From: Hydractinia symbiolongicarpus
Lineage: Eukaryota; Cnidaria; Hydrozoa; Anthoathecata; Hydractiniidae
Assembly: GCF_029227915.1 (NCBI RefSeq)
Contig: NC_079883.1
Location: 21,390,001-21,454,000 of the forward strand
Direction: 5' to 3'
DNA: 64,000 nucleotides
The notes under the pieces are model-generated. The model did not search any database, had not been told where the DNA came from, and saw only the letters and a list, made by a program, of their open reading frames with translations. Below, in pieces: positions 1-11,421 of the stretch (position 1 is its first letter; every line of letters begins with the position of its first letter). A program made the translations under genes and the position numbers.

Positions 1-1468
1 ACATTTTTCGAAATATAAAAGAAAACTTTTTCTTCCTCCTAATTTAAATGTATGTCACCTAATTAAGCTGTATAATACAGCTTAATTAGGAGACCTTCAA
101 ATTAAGCTATACAGCTTAATTAAAAGGATTTCCCCGACTGTCTAGGCCAGTTGGGCTTAACCTACAAACTAGGAATCCCATGTGCCAGGGACTTCTGTTT
201 CACCATATTTGTTTACCGCAATCGATCGATAATTGTGCTATAAGTGATACTGGTGCTGTAATTCAAACCAAGCTCAGTTGTCATAAACAAATGCATCACT
301 CCATTATGAGGGTGCCAATAAGCTTAAGCGTTGGGAAAGTGTGGGCAGTTTCAAAAGACAACTGCCAATTTAATTCGAAAATTTGCACGAACTCGCCCGC
401 CTTTGCGGCTTATCGCCACCCTCCTACTCTGTGTGGAACTTAGTTTTATGCTTTATTATAATTATAAATATTTTATTGGTAAATATATCCAAATGATGTA
501 TGAGAACTGAGAAACTTTGTAAAGTTTACCGAGAATCAAGCCTTTCAATAAGAAAATAACACCTGAGCAATAAATCGCTCTCCCTAGGTTGCAATAATTT
601 ACACTGGGCAATCTGAATAAATAGAATAGTTTATAAACGCTTATTTTTTATATACAGTTTGGTTATTTTTCTGCAAATAATAAGAAAGAGTGCATTGATT
701 TCCTAAAAAAATGAATTGCTCAGCTAGAAAAACTTTTTGTGGAATTGGAGGAGCAATTAATGGCTTAGCTAGTTTCTCATTTTCATGAATTGGGTGACCC
801 CCCCCCCCCCCCCCCCCCCCCTTATTGATAGACCTGGAGAATGTTTTAGTATATATTTTATGACTTATATATCTTAAAATTATGTTTTATTTGATAAGAA
901 GTTCCTTTTACATTCCTAATATTTGCTGGTCAAAACACCACTAAGTATAGGTTCTTGTCCAATAAGCACAATCTAAGCATGGCTAATAGACGGATTGCCA
1001 ACTTTCCTTTTATATACTTACAATTCTTACTGAATTGTCATTACCGGAGTCGAACCGGGACTTAGATAATGCTTTATGACCATTTTTAAAAAAAGAGAAA
1101 TACCTTACATGCATTTTAAACATAGTATATGCTTTAAATTAGTTGTTAAGGCTCTTTTAGACTGATATAAAAGTAAGAAAGACTGATATAAAAAATAAAA
1201 TATGTGTTTTTTTGCCAAAAACGCCTTCAATCAGGCACAATTTCTAACATTACTGTACATGGACTACAATCTTATATATATAGGCTTTCCAACAGGCCCT
1301 GTACTTTCCCTTTACTTTTTTTAACACTTTTGCAGACGTCATGTAATTAAGAAACATGGCACTTCATATGATGTGAGAAAAAAATATTTGTGTGGTTCAT
1401 TCCAGAATAAATTAGAAGCAGCAAAGCAGTTTAAAATTGCTTACGAAAAGATTTGCTTTCATCTTTAG
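1..1468. other. 5' non-coding stretch before the first visible proteasome exon
   Basis: No exon of the downstream gene is recognisable here, so this is probably part of its first intron or sequence upstream of it. It holds two related palindromes (58-90 and 100-121), a run of 24 C (798-821) and, on the minus strand around 1040-1080, a perfect pol III B-box-like GGTTCGACTCC. The ORF at 180-443 has no family resemblance. The stretch near 130-165 shares the words TTTCCCCGACT and GTTGGGCTTAA with DNA just right of the transposon ending at 38733, suggesting a dispersed repeat. Confidence 0.6.
58..90. repeat. Perfect palindrome with 16-bp arms
   Basis: Left arm CCTAATTAAGCTGTAT (58-73), one central A, and an exactly complementary right arm (75-90). 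A second palindrome with the same core (arms AATTAAGCT / AGCTTAATT, loop ATAC) lies at 100-121, so the unit is duplicated. The pair could be a foldback mobile-element end or a short cruciform-forming repeat. Confidence 0.8.
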
Positions 1469-4400
1469 AATATGCATTTAAAGCCATCAACCAAGGTGCA
1501 ACCACATCTGTTGCAGTCCGTGGAACTGATTGTGCTGTTGTCGTAACACAAAAGAAGATACCAGTATGTGATAATATTTCACTTTTATACCAAACAAACC
1601 TCAATTGTTAAAATATGCAACAATTCTTTTAGGTTTTAGTGTGTCCAAACTTTGAATCATGTTGATATTTTTGTTACTTTATTGTTTTCAGGACAAATTA
1701 TTAGATTCTAATACGATGACGCATATGTTTAAATTAAGTGAAAAAGTTGGGTGCGTCATGACTGGAATGATGGGTAAGATTTCAGACTGAACATTTTTGT
1801 TTACTAAGTAAAAGTTAAGAGATTTAGTTGTAAAAACTTGTGAAAGTTTAAATTACAAAGGGAGAGTCAGCAAAAGATTGTGAATATGAGTGTGTAAGGT
1901 TGACTGATTTACGTAACACATTTTTGAAGAATTTGTTGTTGTTTGCCTTCACAATTTGACTTCTTGACCTGGTTAATCTTGGTTACAAACTTTACAAGTG
2001 TAGAAAAGTGAGTAAGTAAGCTAAACATTCTCCTGGTTTGGCTAGAAAAGTATAAAGTCACAACACAGGGGGAATGAGCGTTTTGGGGAACAAAAAATTG
2101 TAAAGATATGGTAACTAATGTTTTAAACAATCCTCTTGAAACATAAAGTCGATTCACATGTATGCAGAACATGCCGATTTGCATAGTTGATTCAAAATTA
2201 CTGTTATTTTATTGACTGGTTACAATTTAAAACTTATCTTTGTGTTTACTTTATCAACCCTACATTTATTTGCACTGTTTTAGGTGATTGCAGATACCAA
2301 GTACAACGAGCAAGAATGATTGCGGCTAAATGGAAATATAGATTTGGTTACGAGATCTCCACCGATATGCTTTGCCGCAAAATAGCTGACATTTCACAAG
2401 TTTATACGCAAAATGCAGAAATGAGACCTTTGGGTTGCTGTAAGTTTAATTTATAATTATTTTTATTAGTTTCTCAATTCTGTCCCACAAGTAATGATAT
2501 TGTTTTGCTTTTTGTATTTCTCTATCTATTTGCTACAATTTCACTTTGGTTGTATATTATAGCATTAAATATATTCCCATTATTCTAATATGACCAAATA
2601 AATGAAATGGACTCCGAGTTGAAGAGAATTGCTGTAAACAAAGAGTTCTTACACCTTCTTGAATCTCCAACGAATCAAATACCTCTATTTTATATGTACA
2701 ATCATGCAGCTAACTTTTTCTAGAATACCTGTAAAAATAAGAACAAAAACCTCGTTCATTTTTGGCATATCAAAATCAGCAAAACTGTACTTTAATTCAG
2801 TGCCGTTAAATTTTTTAAATTAATAAAAAAATACAAAAAAAGAACATTGTTTTCTTCTCCCCTTTATAACCCATCCATTATACTGAATTTGCTGTTTTTA
2901 ACAAAAAGTGTTTATATGGATATGATTTCCAGTGGTAACATTTTTGTAAGAAATAGTAATGACAGGAAAGAGAACCCAATGCGATTACACAAACAAATTC
3001 CTAGCCGTTTTTTACTTCGCATATTGTAATAATTTTCCTATAAAAAATTAGAAAGGATGATTTGAAAACAATTTTGTTCAATTTTAGTGCGTTTTTAGCA
3101 ATTTAGAGGTGCTAATATTCAAATTCCCCTCTCCCCTCACAAAAAAATTACTTTCTACGTTACTGGTAATGACTTCGTTTTGAAAAACAGGAAATACACA
3201 TTTTTTTTCCTCCCTAGGTATGATATTAATTGGCATAGATGAGGAAGGTAATCCGCAATTATATAAAACTGATCCTGCTGGTTATTTCTGTGGCTTCAAG
3301 GCTGCGAGTGCTGGTGTGAAACAAAACGAAGCCAATAGTTACCTTGAAAAGAAATTAAAGAAGAAGCAAGCGTATACTTACAAAGAAGCTGTAGAGGTAA
3401 AATGTGTTTGTATGTTAAAGAGTTGGTGCATTGTTTGAATTTAGTTGCTTGCGTTGTGTAAATTCTACTTTTTATCTGTGTTGTATCTTTTTCTAGATGG
3501 CGATCAGTTGTCTGATGTCTGTTCTTTCTGTGGATTTCAAACCATCTGAAATTGAAGTTGCTGTTACAACAGTCGATCGTCCGTCTTTTACGTGAGTTAC
3601 TCTCTTTTGTTTTTGTTGACAGTATTAAGTAGTGAGAATGACAATGCATTTAACTGCTGGAAATGTACGGATGTTTAGTTTACTGGTAACGAAAAAGCAG
3701 TTTTTAACGTTATTAAGACGGATTTTTAAGACTCGAATTGGACGGCGAATTCGCGTGCGAAATGTATCTAAGTATGTTTCGTTTGTGTTGATTTTACGTG
3801 AAAGTGTGCTTCGTACTTTTGCGGAAATCGGAATAATAACATAATTTTTTTCCGATGCAAAATAGCCATTTAAAATTAGCCCCGCCTCTACTGTACTTGC
3901 ACCGCAGATGCACATCACAAACTTAAAAGTAATGATTTTCTCGTTTTTATTCGAAAGGCATAGAGGTTGTGTTTATTGGCGTATTAACAGTATATATATT
4001 GATTTTGTTTGATTTTCGAATGTTACCGTTTACTGACATCTGGATTCGTTGTAAGGAGATGTACTGTAAACATTGTCGGTGTACACATAATGAAAAATGG
4101 CGACACATTGTCGGTGTACACATTATCAAAAATGGCGACAAAACTATACATAGGGAAATTTAGAATTTTAATCGTTTGACTTTTCAAGTAAAGTATTTTT
4201 TTCGGGAGTATGCCATGGTAGTGTGCGAAGGTCAATTTGATAACATTGATTGAAAGGTTTATTAAATGCACACTATTGGTAAGAATATTTAAAAGGGGAT
4301 TGGTACTGAAGTGGATTTTTAATCGCTTACAGAAAAATTTTTGCAAAAGATGAAAGTATATCACTGAAGTCCGGTGATTTCTGTTTTGAAGTTTACGTTC

Positions 4401-4527
4401 ATGTTCAGGTAAAATCAAAAGTGTTTGTTTGTGTATTTCTATCAGTGATAAAAGTTGTAAATTTTTTAGGGTCCTGACGGAAGCTGAAATAGATGAACAT
4501 CTGACATCGATCGCTGAGAGAGATTAA
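1469..4527 (+). CDS. PSMA6: 20S proteasome subunit alpha type-6, 5' partial
   Basis: Structural alpha subunit of the outer ring of the 20S proteasome core, acting in cytosol and nucleus. Six exons are visible: 1469-1563, 1692-1773, 2284-2439, 3218-3396, 3497-3591, 4470-4527. Each is bounded by AG and GT and their phases agree. They encode 221 residues; with the usual first 25 residues this gives 246, the length of the human protein. Diagnostic stretches are [74 protein letters not shown] and the end [17 protein letters not shown]. The first visible exon starts inside a Glu codon, so exon 1 (the start Met and the N-terminal gate residues) is upstream of the window. A polyadenylation signal AATAAA lies at 4583-4588. 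Identity is very secure; only the missing exon limits it. Confidence 0.97.
4070..4139. repeat. Two-copy 35-bp tandem duplication in the last PSMA6 intron
   Basis: Units 4070-4104 and 4105-4139 both read ACATTGTCGGTGTACACA followed by a near-identical half ending AAAAATGGCGAC. They differ at two positions. This is a minor local duplication inside the intron 3592-4469. Confidence 0.85.
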
Positions 4528-5014
4528 GACATAGCTTGTGTGTAAGCGAAGACGTGCCTATGTAGACTGTCATTTATATATAAATAAACTTTCTGTTAAC
4601 AAGTGAGATTTTTTCCTTTCGTTTTATAAATTACTGTGTTTTGTTGGATACCTCAGTGCCAAAGTTTTTGAGTCTAATTTTTCCCGAGGTCAAATAAGCG
4701 AAAATTCACGAAATCGAAAAATTCTTTGAAAGGTAATTTACGACAGTTCTTGTACTGTAAAAACACGAAAGAATACATACTGTATAGGTTTTAATGAAAA
4801 AGAACTTTTGACAGAGTGCATTTCCTAAAATCTGTTATCACATTCTCGTCTGCTGAAATCACATATTCAGCAGTTGTATTTGGACAGTAAAAACCATTTG
4901 ATTTAAATGTGAAGATTTTAAAGAAATGATCCAATAATGATAATCCCTATCTCAAAGAGCTCTGAGGTTGAGAATGATAATAATCGTCATCGAGAGAAGA
5001 TGCGCGTTGAGATC
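4528..5014. other. 3' UTR and short intergenic stretch
   Basis: Holds the PSMA6 3' UTR with AATAAA at 4583-4588. Nothing else is recognised before the inverted-repeat element that starts at 5015. Confidence 0.6.
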
Positions 5015-5902
5015 TTAAAGGAGAGGCGAACTGCGTTGCAACACACCTGCTGAATAAAAGTTTATGATAAGTGTTGATTTTAAAGACCAGCCTGATTGGC
5101 TTGATCGCCTGCTCCATAAACTATAAATATAAACCATACATCATTTTGTTTACATTTTTGTGAGTGCTGAATTAATTATAATTGAGGATTTTTACGCATT
5201 TGTCAAACGGGTGGCTAAATTAGAAAACAATGGGATATATTTCTCTCTTTATTGTGATGGTCACAGGGTCAATGTACACAAAGTGGAAGATCAAAATGGC
5301 AAAAATGTTGAACAACTTGTAAAGAACATATTTTTATTATTTTGTACTACTTAACTTGCGAATAAAATAGCGAGTAAAGATAAAGAAAGTAAAAAACCAA
5401 GGAAGATGAAGCCACCATATTGCACTTTTGATTTGTTATCGAAGGTTTCCGGTCTGTATATTTATTCAAATTTGGCGTCATCTCATGATAACAAACTTTA
5501 TCGTTCGAAGTTGGCAGTATGTTGTGGAAAAGGGACTCAAAACATGAAAAAATATTGTTGTTGGTTATGACAGATATTTCTTTAGTTCAGAGAAGTTTTA
5601 AAAAGCTGTTGCTACTATAGTTCGAAAATATTCATGGTTATCTCAAGTAAAAGATGTTATTTTTGATGTTTACTAAAAAGTACATTTAAAACCTACTTAT
5701 TTTCACCCCATACAGCCATGGAATTTTTGTAAAAATGTTGTTAGAAAGATTTATAGGTAGTTAGTCGTGAAATATAGTTTTTTACTTGGTATTATAGTAG
5801 TTATCTTAGCAGAATGTAGGATTTAGAAATCTATATATATTTCTCGCTTAAAATTTATTTTCTGGCTGCCACAAAATAGTTTCTTGTTCGCCTCTCCTTT
5901 AA
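5015..5902. mobile_element. TTAA-flanked non-autonomous DNA transposon (MITE-like), about 0.88 kb
   Basis: TTAA (5015-5018) is followed by AGGAGAGGCGAAC (5019-5031). The exact reverse complement GTTCGCCTCTCCT (5886-5898) is followed by TTAA (5899-5902). A 13-bp perfect terminal inverted repeat flanked on both sides by TTAA is the signature of TTAA-inserting transposons (piggyBac or Kolobok groups). The termini start AGG rather than the CCY I recall for piggyBac, which favours a Kolobok-type source. A 64-codon ORF at 5160-5354 has no recognisable transposase motif, so the copy is probably non-autonomous. Confidence 0.7.
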
Positions 5903-6740
5903 CTTTTTACTATACAAGATCAAAACTTTCGAGGTTTTATATAACATAGTATTCCATAGATTTGAGGTTATCGATTGTCATGTGTGCTCCACATTTATCA
6001 AAGATTAGCTACATTTTTTCGCTTGTCAATTTGCCATCCCTTTCTGGTGGTATCCATCCTTCAAGAATACGCTTTCCATCAAGCTTTTACTTTAAAGCGG
6101 GGAGGTTTTCCTCATAAACAGGGTAATTTATCGCTCATTGCATTTAATATATATTTTTATTGTATGGAGACATTTGACTGGGTGTTCCTCCTGCACAAGC
6201 CTATAATCAGTTAAACGACGTTTCAGGCTGCATACAAAAAATATAACATAAATTCTTCCGCATTATAAATTGTAATTGAACGAAGTTTCTTTCCATAGTG
6301 ACAATTTCATCCGTAGGTGCTTGGTCTTAAAGTGTGTTTGGTTAGCATAATCTTGATTTTTTTGGTACACAGCTTTCTTCCCTCTTTTAGACATTTGATA
6401 CACAATGGAACAAGTAACTTTGACTTTTATAATATCTTTTTGTATTCGAGTTCCGTCTTGAGACGCTGATCAAGGAAATGTATCGTGTGCTATTGACAAG
6501 CGGTTGCAGAGGTATCGGGGTTTGAGCTAGCTTTAAGAAATTGGTCCCAGGTGTTCCCTAGTTACCCACCCACGCAGGAAATGACGTCAGTTATTTCCAC
6601 CCGTGTCCAAGTTATTTTGCCTCAAACTTAAAATTGTAATGTAATGACTTCAGTAACTTTGATTATGTTGCTGTTGTCAATCTTTGTATTAAAGTCGAAA
6701 TTTAGTAAATAACAGAATAGTTTTGTAGAGAGATAGGAAT
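5903..6740. other. AT-rich stretch with no gene
   Basis: No coding signal is recognised. A CRE-like TGACGTCA occurs near 6583. Base composition rises in GC from about 6740 onward, where the Polinton begins. Confidence 0.5.
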
Positions 6741-6884
6741 ATGTATGTTCTAGCGCAGTCGCCGGACGAAGACGACAAATTCTTGAAATCCAAAAACTCA
6801 ATTCCGATAAATCCGAAAACAAATCCGACTCCGAAAAATCCTGCGCTAGAGATTTTATTGATTGAAATCAAAAAATCCATATAA
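6741..6884 (+). CDS. Possible 47-residue ORF at the left edge of the Polinton
   Basis: ATG at 6741 opens a 47-codon frame that ends three bases before the polymerase-type ORF at 6888. It is rich in Lys, Pro, Asn and Asp and has no membrane segment or known motif. Its position, ending just before the next start, resembles the tight packing further right. It is short enough to be chance, and I do not recognise it. Confidence 0.2.
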   Translation: MYVLAQSPDEDDKFLKSKNSIPINPKTNPTPKNPALEILLIEIKKSI

Positions 6885-6887
6885 TAA

Positions 6888-9800
6888 ATGAATGAGTACA
6901 CTGTGAACCAGTTACACGCTATCGCGAAAACCTTAGCTTGGAATAGACTGACAGGCTATTCTAAGCTACGCAAAGCCGACCTTGCTCTATTGGAGGCACC
7001 CCAACGACCTGTTCCTGCTCCGGGAGCATTTACACCAGATGCCTTGGATATATTCGAGCGTCAAGAGATGTCAAAAACCCGTCCTATTAAGAGTAAGATT
7101 GAGCCTCGACTCCCCACACCCGAAGCTATGAATGTATTCGAACTATGTGCCAGAGGGGATTAGAAACCCGGTGCAAAGTATATATGCATCGACAAAAAAT
7201 CGCATCCTTGCTCTTTATGATGGAGTCAGGATGACTCTGATAGGTGAAGTTGAAGAAGAGACAAGGGAGGATCATGTCGAACAAGAGGCGCAACCGGAGC
7301 AAGTCTTCGTGCCCCAGGAACATAAGCGTACTCACCATAGGACCTTCAGGAGTATGGTACGGATGTCGATGGGTACTTGGGGATGGTGCGATCACACGCG
7401 AAAACCTTGGTTAAGAAGCAGGTTAAAGACATCGGGTCTGCTAAGGTACAGTGTTCCCTCTGGATTTTATGAAAGAAGCTAGTGGAGGGTACCAACGAGT
7501 TTATCGAAGTCGATAAGGTCTTCCACAGCAACATGACACCAGTCTCCCAGGGTCCTGTCGTGGACGAGGTGCTGGATACAATGTTTGCTCAAGTCAGGAT
7601 GCATGTAGAGAACCCAGCGCTGCCCAAGAGCGGCTTTACGATCAGTTGAATCATGCACCTTGACGTGGACTTCCACAAACTCAAGCTGACGAGAGGTTCC
7701 TCGTATATAGAAGCACCCAAGTGGATAGCCACCAAAAAGGCCATCATTAACCCCGCGAACAAGGACGAGAAGTGTTTCAAGTGGAGCATTATCGCTGCTC
7801 TGCATCATGAAGAGAGAGCTAGGGATCAACAGAGAATCAGCTAGCTAAGACCCTACATGGAGCGCTATAACTGGCAAGGCATCGAGTTTTCCACAAGCAT
7901 CAAGGACATCTCTAAATTTGAGAAGAACAACCCCGACATCGCGCTGAACGTCTTGTACGTGACGGAGAAGACTTTCAATATCCTGCGTCGATCTACACAC
8001 AACGAACGCGAGAGACAGGTTAATCTGCTACTCCTCACGGATGATATAAAGACCCACTATATAGCTGTCAAAAATTTCTCACGGCTATTGGGTAGTGAGA
8101 CATCGAAGAATACGGCAAAAATGCACTTCTGTCTGAACTGCTTGCAAGCCTTTCCAACAATCGAATCGCGAGACAAGCACTATACCTACTGCAGGGTCAA
8201 CGAAGCAGTCAAGATCACGATGGCAAGCGAAAAGGAAAAGTGGCTCTACCACAAGGAGGATCAACAGCAGTTCAAAGTACCTTTCGCCATCTATGCAGAC
8301 TTCGAATCCCTGCTCGCTCCCATGACTGAAGATAAGAGGGAGACCAAGACGAAAAAACTGAACAAGCACGTACCATGTGGCTGGTGTACGTATAGTACCT
8401 TTGCGTACGGGTCCGTGCTAGACCCACTGACAGTCTACAGGGGTGAAGACTGTGTGACGAAGTTCGTCAACCACCTAGAGGATGAGGTAAGGCGACTTTA
8501 CAGCTTCTACCTTAAGCAGGACATGTTACCACTAACGGAGGTACTAAAGAGGGAGCACAACTCCGCCACGACTTGTCACATCTGCATGAAACCCTTTGAC
8601 AACGACGAATATAGCCGTAAAGTTCGAGACCACTGTCACTAAACGGGGCTGTATAGAGGTGCAGCGCACGCGATTTGCAACCTCAGATACAAAATACCCA
8701 GCCACGTGTCCGTGATCTTCCATAATCTTTCAGGGTACGACCCACACTTGTTCATCCGAGAACTCGGAGAGAAGTATGACACCCAGTATATTGGCTGCAT
8801 CGCTGAAAACACCGAAAAGTACATCTCCTTCAACGTTAAAATCAGGCATGGGATACGGTGATGCTGATACGTACAAGACCATAGAGATCAGATTCATCGA
8901 CAGCTGTCGCTTCATGGAGTCAAGCCTGGAGAAATTGGCAATCAACCTCGATGATGAACAGTGCAAAAATCTCCGTTGGTAGTTCGCTGAGGATGACACC
9001 TTTAAACTCATACGCAGGAAAGGTGTCGATCCCTACGAGTACATGGATGGCTGGTGCGATTCAAGGAAACGGAACTACCACCCAAGGAGGCTTTCTATAG
9101 CAAGTTAAACATGAATGAGATCAGCGACGAAGACTACGAACACGCGAAAAAAGTCTGGAATATCATCAATCCAAGGTTGCTTAGGTCACCATGGGAGACT
9201 ACCATGATACGTATCTTGCCACAGAAGTCCTGCTACTAGCAGACGTATTCGAGAGCTTTCGGTGAGTCTGCTTGGATAACTACAAGCTCGACCCTGCCCA
9301 TTTCTACAGCGCACCAGGCCTGGCATGGAAAGCAGCGTTGAAATACACAGAAATCAAGCTGGGGCTCTTTACGGACCCCGACATGTTCCTGATGTTTGAA
9401 AAAGGTATCCGTGGAGGCATAACCCAAGCTGTGCGCAGATATTACAAATCCAACAACAAGTACATGGGGGATCAATACGATCTGGAGGTTAAGTCATCAT
9501 ACTTGCAGTACCTCGATGCCAACAATTTCTACGGCTGGGCTATGCGTCAAGATCTACCCACGCACGGGTTTAAATGGCTGTCGAACGTTGAGACCTTTAC
9601 GGATAAGAGGATCGAGAAGCTTGTTGCTGACAACAAGCATGGTTATATCCTGGAAGTTGACATCGATTATCCAAAGAGCCTGCACGACAAGCACAATGAG
9701 CTGCCTTTCCTACCGGAGCGCAAGGTGGTTCACAAGGTCGAGAAACTGATACCCAATTTGGAGCACAAGCGGAGGTACGTGGTGCACATCAGAGCCCTTC

Positions 9801-10530
9801 ATCAACCTTTAAAGCATGGGCTTGAGCTCAAGAAGGTATACAGAGTCATCCAGTTTAACCAGACGCTCTGGTTGAGGGGTTATATCGATCACAACACGGG
9901 GTTGAGAACCGCCGCCAAAAACGAGTTCGAGAAGGACTTCTACAAGCTTATGAACCTTTCCGTATTCGCCAAGACTATGGAGAACCTGAGGAACCACCGC
10001 AACATCCAGCTGGTTAGCAACGATGACAAGTACACGAAGCTCGTCATGAAGCCAAACTTCAAGGGTGAGAACTATTTTAGCAGCCACCTCATGGGTGTGG
10101 AAATGGATAAGACTGAGGTAAAGATGAACAAGCCGGTGTATACCGGGCAAGCTATTTTAGATCTTTCAAAGATCGTCATGTACGACTTCCACTACGACTA
10201 CATGCAGCCCAAGTACGGTAGCAAGCTGAGGGTCTGCTGTATGGGCACCGATTCATTCGTCTACCATATAAGAACAAAGGATTTTTATCAAGATATTGCT
10301 GATAATGTCGAGACACGTTTCGATACGAGTGCCTATAGCAAGGATGATGGCAGACCTCTCCCCGTCGGCAAAAAAAAAAGGTCTTAGGTCTTATGAAGGA
10401 CGAGCTAAATGGGAAGGTCATGCCAGAATTCATCACCCTGAGAGTGCAACTCGCGAGGCTCCGTTACACGAACATGCAGCCTATGTGGATTGATGCTAAT
10501 CAAAAGAAGGACCATCGATATATAGCCTAG
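6888..10530 (+). pseudogene. Polinton protein-primed family B DNA polymerase, broken
   Basis: Remnant of the replicative polymerase. The N-terminus (6888-6960) has a SAP/Rho-N-like motif, YTVNQLHAIAK...YSKLRKADL. Then come the conserved block HLDVDFHKLKLTRGSSYI, a C2H2 finger (near 8128-8192), exonuclease motif YADFES (near 8298), a DHCH zinc element, the NLSGYDPHLFI block, polymerase motif A YLDANNFYGWAM (near 9508), motif B MNLSVFAKTMEN and motif C. In-frame stops lie at 7470 (TGA), 7647 (TGA), 7842 (TAG), 8640 (TAA) and 9263 (TGA, from a likely Arg codon). Frames also change near 7140, 7350, 8850, 9055 and 9190, and again at a run of ten A (10370-10379). Motif C reads GTDS where DTDS is expected, and motif B has lost Asn and Gly, so catalysis is gone. 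The C-terminal part is shortened; the stop is at 10528-10530. Confidence 0.92.
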
Positions 10531-10543
10531 CTAGAATGCAGTT

Positions 10544-10567
10544 TTGTGTGCTTGATCGAGTACACAA
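10544..10567 (+). terminator. Candidate 3'-end hairpin after the polymerase
   Basis: TTGTGTGCT pairs with AGTACACAA across loop TGATCG (nine pairs, one G-T). It lies 14 nt after the polymerase stop and 5 nt before the next ATG. It belongs to a set of hairpins placed in the gaps of this Polinton. Confidence 0.5.
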
Positions 10568-10572
10568 GACAA

Positions 10573-11194
10573 ATGTACATATTTTTACTAATCGCCGTGC
10601 TACTACCAAACGTCTTGATCCTTGTTTGCTTCTTCCGCTATCGACGTATAATAAACATGGTTCAAGATATTGCAGAGATAATCGATGTAGTCGACACGCC
10701 AGCAGAAGCCCTTGAGCAACGTGAAAAAACCCCTCGAAAAAAGGCAAGCTTTGAAAGATGCACGTAAGGGTAAACAGCATCTTCTACCAAAAAAATGCAC
10801 CGAAGCTTTCCTGGACAAGGCCTCACCCGAAGTGATCGACAAGATACATGCCGAGTACGTTCAGCGTGAGATCCAGGAAAAGGGAGAGAAAACTGCCAAG
10901 GCACTCTCCTGTCACGCCATCAGCGTGTACACGAAGGCTATAGGAAACGTGGTGCCCCTCGATAGTCCTGATAAGCTACGTCAAGAATTGGAAGAGGACC
11001 CTATTATCCGGGACAGTATGGCTGATCTGGGCATACTAGTCTATTCAGCTTTTGGGAAGCTCCTGGCACCTCTTTTAGTCGCTGCGCATACGATTAATCA
11101 CACCCAACTCTCAACGTCCAAGGTGGTTGAAGAAAAGGTTGATAAAGAGCAAGAAAACAATGGGAAACAGTCTATCAAAGATACGCATGGATAA
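10573..11194 (+). pseudogene. Polinton membrane-anchored small protein, frameshifted
   Basis: ATG 10573 opens with a hydrophobic segment (YIFLLIAVLLPNVLILVCFF, residues 2-21), a typical signal anchor. It runs to about 10735, where the frame changes in an A-rich run (gaaaaaaccc). The second frame then runs openly to 11194 with a charged Lys-rich block, the helical stretch KIHAEYVQREIQEKGEKT and a hydrophobic patch (LVYSAFGKLLAPLLVAAH). I recall Polinton proteins of this layout, an N-terminal anchor followed by a basic helical body, so I treat the two frames as one broken gene. Function unknown. The 3' end overlaps the next gene by 35 nt. An alternative reading is two separate genes, the second lacking an ATG. 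Confidence 0.6.
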
Positions 11195-11342
11195 TCGTGA
11201 ACGTTACGAGCGTTTAAAGAACATGGCACTAGATTTTACAAGTTACCCTCCCTGCGTTATTCGGATTGGTGCAGTACATCATAACACCCCCAGCGGCTCG
11301 CTTCCCACCACACGTCTGTGTTTTAAAGACGAGACCCTATAA
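11160..11342 (+). CDS. Small Polinton protein, possible N-myristoylation signal
   Basis: ATG at 11160, inside the 3' end of the previous gene, gives a 60-residue protein starting MGNSLSK, which fits the Gly2/Ser6 pattern of eukaryotic N-myristoylation. It is followed by a basic helix (RERYERLKNMA) and a Cys- and Pro-containing tail. A later ATG at 11187 would drop the MGNSLSK start; the family's usual start is not known to me, so the choice is open. No stop or frameshift is seen, unlike most neighbours. A virion- or membrane-linked role would be a guess. Confidence 0.5.
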   Translation: MGNSLSKIRMDNRERYERLKNMALDFTSYPPCVIRIGAVHHNTPSGSLPTTRLCFKDETL

Positions 11343-11396
11343 GAATTCACTGGAGTACGAGTGGAGATTTTTTTTCTTAACGCGGAGGGTGTGATT

Positions 11397-11418
11397 TTGT
11401 AAGTCTCACGACTTACAA
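11397..11418 (+). terminator. Candidate 3'-end hairpin (9-bp perfect stem)
   Basis: TTGTAAGTC (11397-11405), loop TCAC, GACTTACAA (11410-11418). It lies in the 79-nt gap between the stop at 11342 and the ATG at 11422. Confidence 0.55.
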
Positions 11419-11421
11419 GAA

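Noticed and set aside
180-443. 87-codon ORF near the left edge
   Set aside because: No motif or splice context, and it lies in a stretch sharing words with a dispersed repeat.
1-1468. First exon of PSMA6
   Set aside because: No stretch encodes the expected N-terminus (about 25 residues) with a donor in the right phase, so I place it outside the window.
3632-3844. ORF inside the last PSMA6 intron, and its antisense partners
   Set aside because: Intronic, low complexity, no family resemblance.
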